A stretch of 7,844 nt of DNA from Alphaproteobacteria bacterium (GTDB lineage: Bacteria; Pseudomonadota; Alphaproteobacteria; UBA828). Position 1 is the first letter of the stretch. Each line of letters opens with the position of its first letter. Shown piece by piece: positions 6,421 through 7,844 of this stretch. Location of the stretch: positions 1 through 7,844 of the forward strand of contig JABJCZ010000186.1 in assembly GCA_018668475.1 (NCBI GenBank). Reading direction: 5' to 3'. The position numbers were made by a program, and so were the translations under genes. Below the pieces are notes generated by a model that had not been told where the DNA came from, ran no database searches, and saw nothing but the letters and a program-made list of their open reading frames with translations.

Positions 6421-7671
6421 TCAGTGCGCCACAGCGGCTGCGCCATGCTCATCAATGAGCGCACCGGTCGAAAAACGATCAAGCGAAAACGGTGCGGCCA
6501 GCGCATGGGGTTCGCCCTTGGCGATGGTGTCGGCAAAAACATAGCCCGACCCTGGCGTCGCCTTGAACCCGCCTGTGCCCCAGCCGCAATTGAAGAACAA
6601 ATTGTCGACCGGTGTCTTGCCGATGATCGGGCTCGCATCCGGACAGATATCAACAATACCGCCCCACATGCGCATGACCTTGAGCCGCGACAGAACCGGA
6701 AATAGTTCGAGGCAGGCACCGAGCATCTGCTCGATGATCGGCAGACTGCCGCGCTGGGCGTATGAATTGTAGGTATCCATACCCGCGCCCATAACGAGTT
6801 CGCCTCGATCCGACTGACTGAGGTACACGTGCACTGTGCCGGACATCAGCACGACATTGAAAAACGGCTTGAGCGGCTCAGATACGAGTGCCTGCAGAGG
6901 GTGGCTTTCAATTGGTAGACGAAAGCCCGCGAGATCAGCCAGGACGCCGGCGTGTCCGGCAACAACAACACCAACCTTCTTGGCGCTAATGGGCCCGAGC
7001 GTCGTTTCCACGCCCTCTACCTGGCCGCTGCGGATATTGAACCCCGTAACTTCGCAGTTCTGGATAATATCAACACCACGGGAATCGGCCGCCCGTGCCA
7101 GGCCCCACGCCACGGCGTCATGCCGGGCAACACCACCTCGCCGCTGCAGGGCGCCCCCGAGCACAGGGTATCGGCCACCCGGCCCGGTGTTGAGGATTGG
7201 CACCATTTCCTTGATTTGCTCGGGCGTAAGAATCTCCGAATCAATTCCGTTCAGGCGTATGGCATTGACCCGGCGAGAGACTTCACGCATCTCGTGCTCA
7301 GTGTGCGCAAGGTTGATCACCCCGCGCTGGCTCAACATGATGTTGTAGTTGAGGTCTTTGCTCAGCCCCTCGTAGAGCTTCAGGGACAGCTCATAGAGCG
7401 CAGCACTCTCATCCCACAGGTAATTGGAGCGCAAAATGGTGGTATTGCGACCTGTGTTGCCACCGCCGATCCAGCCCTTTTCCAGCACCGCAACGTTGGT
7501 GATGCCGTGGTTCTTGGCCAGGTAGTGAGCGGTTGCCAGACCATGACCCCCACCGCCGACGATGATCACATCATAGTCGGACTTCGGCTCCGGACTGCCC
7601 CAGGCTTCCGGCCACTGCGTGTGCCCTTGCCGTGAATGGCGCCACAGGTTAAGCGCCGAATATCGCGTCAT
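6421..7671 (-). CDS. soxB: Sarcosine oxidase beta subunit SoxB
   Basis: Catalytic flavoprotein subunit: noncovalent FAD takes electrons from sarcosine and passes them to covalent FMN, where oxygen is reduced to hydrogen peroxide. 416 residues, close to the usual 405-420. Seen: FAD motif [13 protein letters not shown] (36-48) and [17 protein letters not shown] (62-78) of the DAO family; RHDAVAWG with His184, which aligns with the histidine carrying covalent [13 protein letters not shown] (256-265); CGWGTGGFK (362-370), whose Lys370 aligns with the lysine implicated in oxygen activation; and the end [12 protein letters not shown], as in the Corynebacterium protein. The start at 7671 gives [10 protein letters not shown], the usual proteobacterial SoxB opening, with a modest GGCGGA 8 bases upstream; a TTG at 7707 would add 12 unlike residues. 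First of the sox genes and 51 bases after an upstream gene. The homologue MgdA is the main alternative identity. Confidence 0.96.
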   Translation of the reverse strand: MTRYSALNLWRHSRQGHTQWPEAWGSPEPKSDYDVIIVGGGGHGLATAHYLAKNHGITNVAVLEKGWIGGGNTGRNTTILRSNYLWDESAALYELSLKLYEGLSKDLNYNIMLSQRGVINLAHTEHEMREVSRRVNAIRLNGIDSEILTPEQIKEMVPILNTGPGGRYPVLGGALQRRGGVARHDAVAWGLARAADSRGVDIIQNCEVTGFNIRSGQVEGVETTLGPISAKKVGVVVAGHAGVLADLAGFRLPIESHPLQALVSEPLKPFFNVVLMSGTVHVYLSQSDRGELVMGAGMDTYNSYAQRGSLPIIEQMLGACLELFPVLSRLKVMRMWGGIVDICPDASPIIGKTPVDNLFFNCGWGTGGFKATPGSGYVFADTIAKGEPHALAAPFSLDRFSTGALIDEHGAAAVAH

Positions 7672-7699
7672 CGTGTCAGTCCGCCATGTCCGTCTCGCA

Positions 7700-7713
7700 C
7701 CGGGCAAGCCCGG
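7700..7713. repeat. Short palindrome in the gap before soxB
   Basis: CCGGGC and GCCCGG are separated by two bases, so an RNA hairpin would have a 5-base GC stem and a 4-base loop. It lies in the 51-base space between the upstream gene and soxB. It has no T-run on the minus strand and so is unlikely to end transcription. It might be an RNA-processing or attenuation element, or chance. Confidence 0.35.
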
Positions 7714-7722
7714 CGATGAGCG

Positions 7723-7844
7723 TCACGTATTGGTAAATGCCTCGATCCCATCGAGATATGAGAGCACACCATCGACCGGCTCGACATCACCAAATTTTGC
7801 GTCGATATCAAACAGGTTCCATTCAACCACACCCGGCACTCGAT
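7723..7844 (-). CDS. C-terminal end of an unrecognised acidic protein upstream of soxB
   Basis: Only the last 39 codons plus TGA (7723-7725) are in the window, entering from the right edge in the frame whose first whole codon starts at 7842. The peptide contains VVEWNLFDIDAKFGDVE followed by DGVLSYLDGIEAFTNT and is strongly acidic (nine Asp/Glu against two Lys/Arg). This is the best candidate of the three minus-strand frames: one frame has early stops, and the third is open but gives a Cys/Ser/Arg-rich peptide typical of an out-of-frame reading. I do not recognise the family and assign no function. It lies 51 bases upstream of soxB on the same strand with no promoter visible between, so it probably belongs to the same transcript. 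Confidence 0.6.
   Translation of the reverse strand, partial: RVPGVVEWNLFDIDAKFGDVEPVDGVLSYLDGIEAFTNT

Noticed and set aside
6952..7635. 227-codon open frame on the plus strand inside soxB
   Set aside because: Antisense to conserved SoxB motifs, with no recognisable domain.
7672..7707. Upstream TTG start of soxB
   Set aside because: It adds 12 residues not typical of SoxB and lies within the palindrome; [10 protein letters not shown] is the usual beginning.

Overview
The window reads as moderately GC-rich proteobacterial DNA, most likely from an alphaproteobacterium. I infer this from the soxB-soxD-soxA-soxG gene order, the SoxB N-terminus ([10 protein letters not shown]) and the short form of LarB; no rRNA or other phylogenetic marker is present. 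It is densely packed metabolic DNA. I saw no mobile element, tRNA, rRNA or CRISPR array, and every complete gene is intact.

Layout, left to right. Positions 1-1498 (minus strand) hold the start of an ABC importer operon of the branched-chain amino-acid (Liv/HAAT) type: a secreted substrate-binding protein, then a LivG-type ATPase that runs off the left edge. A 348-base divergent region (1499-1846) follows, with a plausible promoter for the importer genes and two short dyads. At 1847-2500 (plus strand) is a lone larB, which makes the first intermediate of the nickel-pincer nucleotide cofactor. It converges on soxG with only 3 bases between the two stop codons. From 7671 down to 2504 (minus strand) lies a complete soxBDAG operon for heterotetrameric sarcosine oxidase, joined by a 17-base gap, a 4-base overlap and an 8-base overlap. 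At the right edge is the C-terminus of an unrecognised acidic protein, encoded 51 bases upstream of soxB and probably in the same transcript.

How the genes work together. The Sox complex oxidatively demethylates sarcosine (or a related N-methyl amino acid) to the free amino acid, passing the one-carbon unit to tetrahydrofolate. The importer next door could bring in an N-methylated or other nitrogenous substrate, but its ligand is not known from sequence and its pocket motif does not look like a classical Leu/Ile/Val binder. LarB has no obvious link to sarcosine catabolism. Its partners LarC and LarE, and a LarA-type client enzyme, are not in the window.

I do not see a clearly new system. The points most worth a second look are the isolated larB with an Asp at a presumed catalytic Glu position, the atypical binding-protein pocket, and the unidentified gene upstream of soxB, which may show whether the complex is sarcosine oxidase or the homologous N-methylglutamate dehydrogenase.
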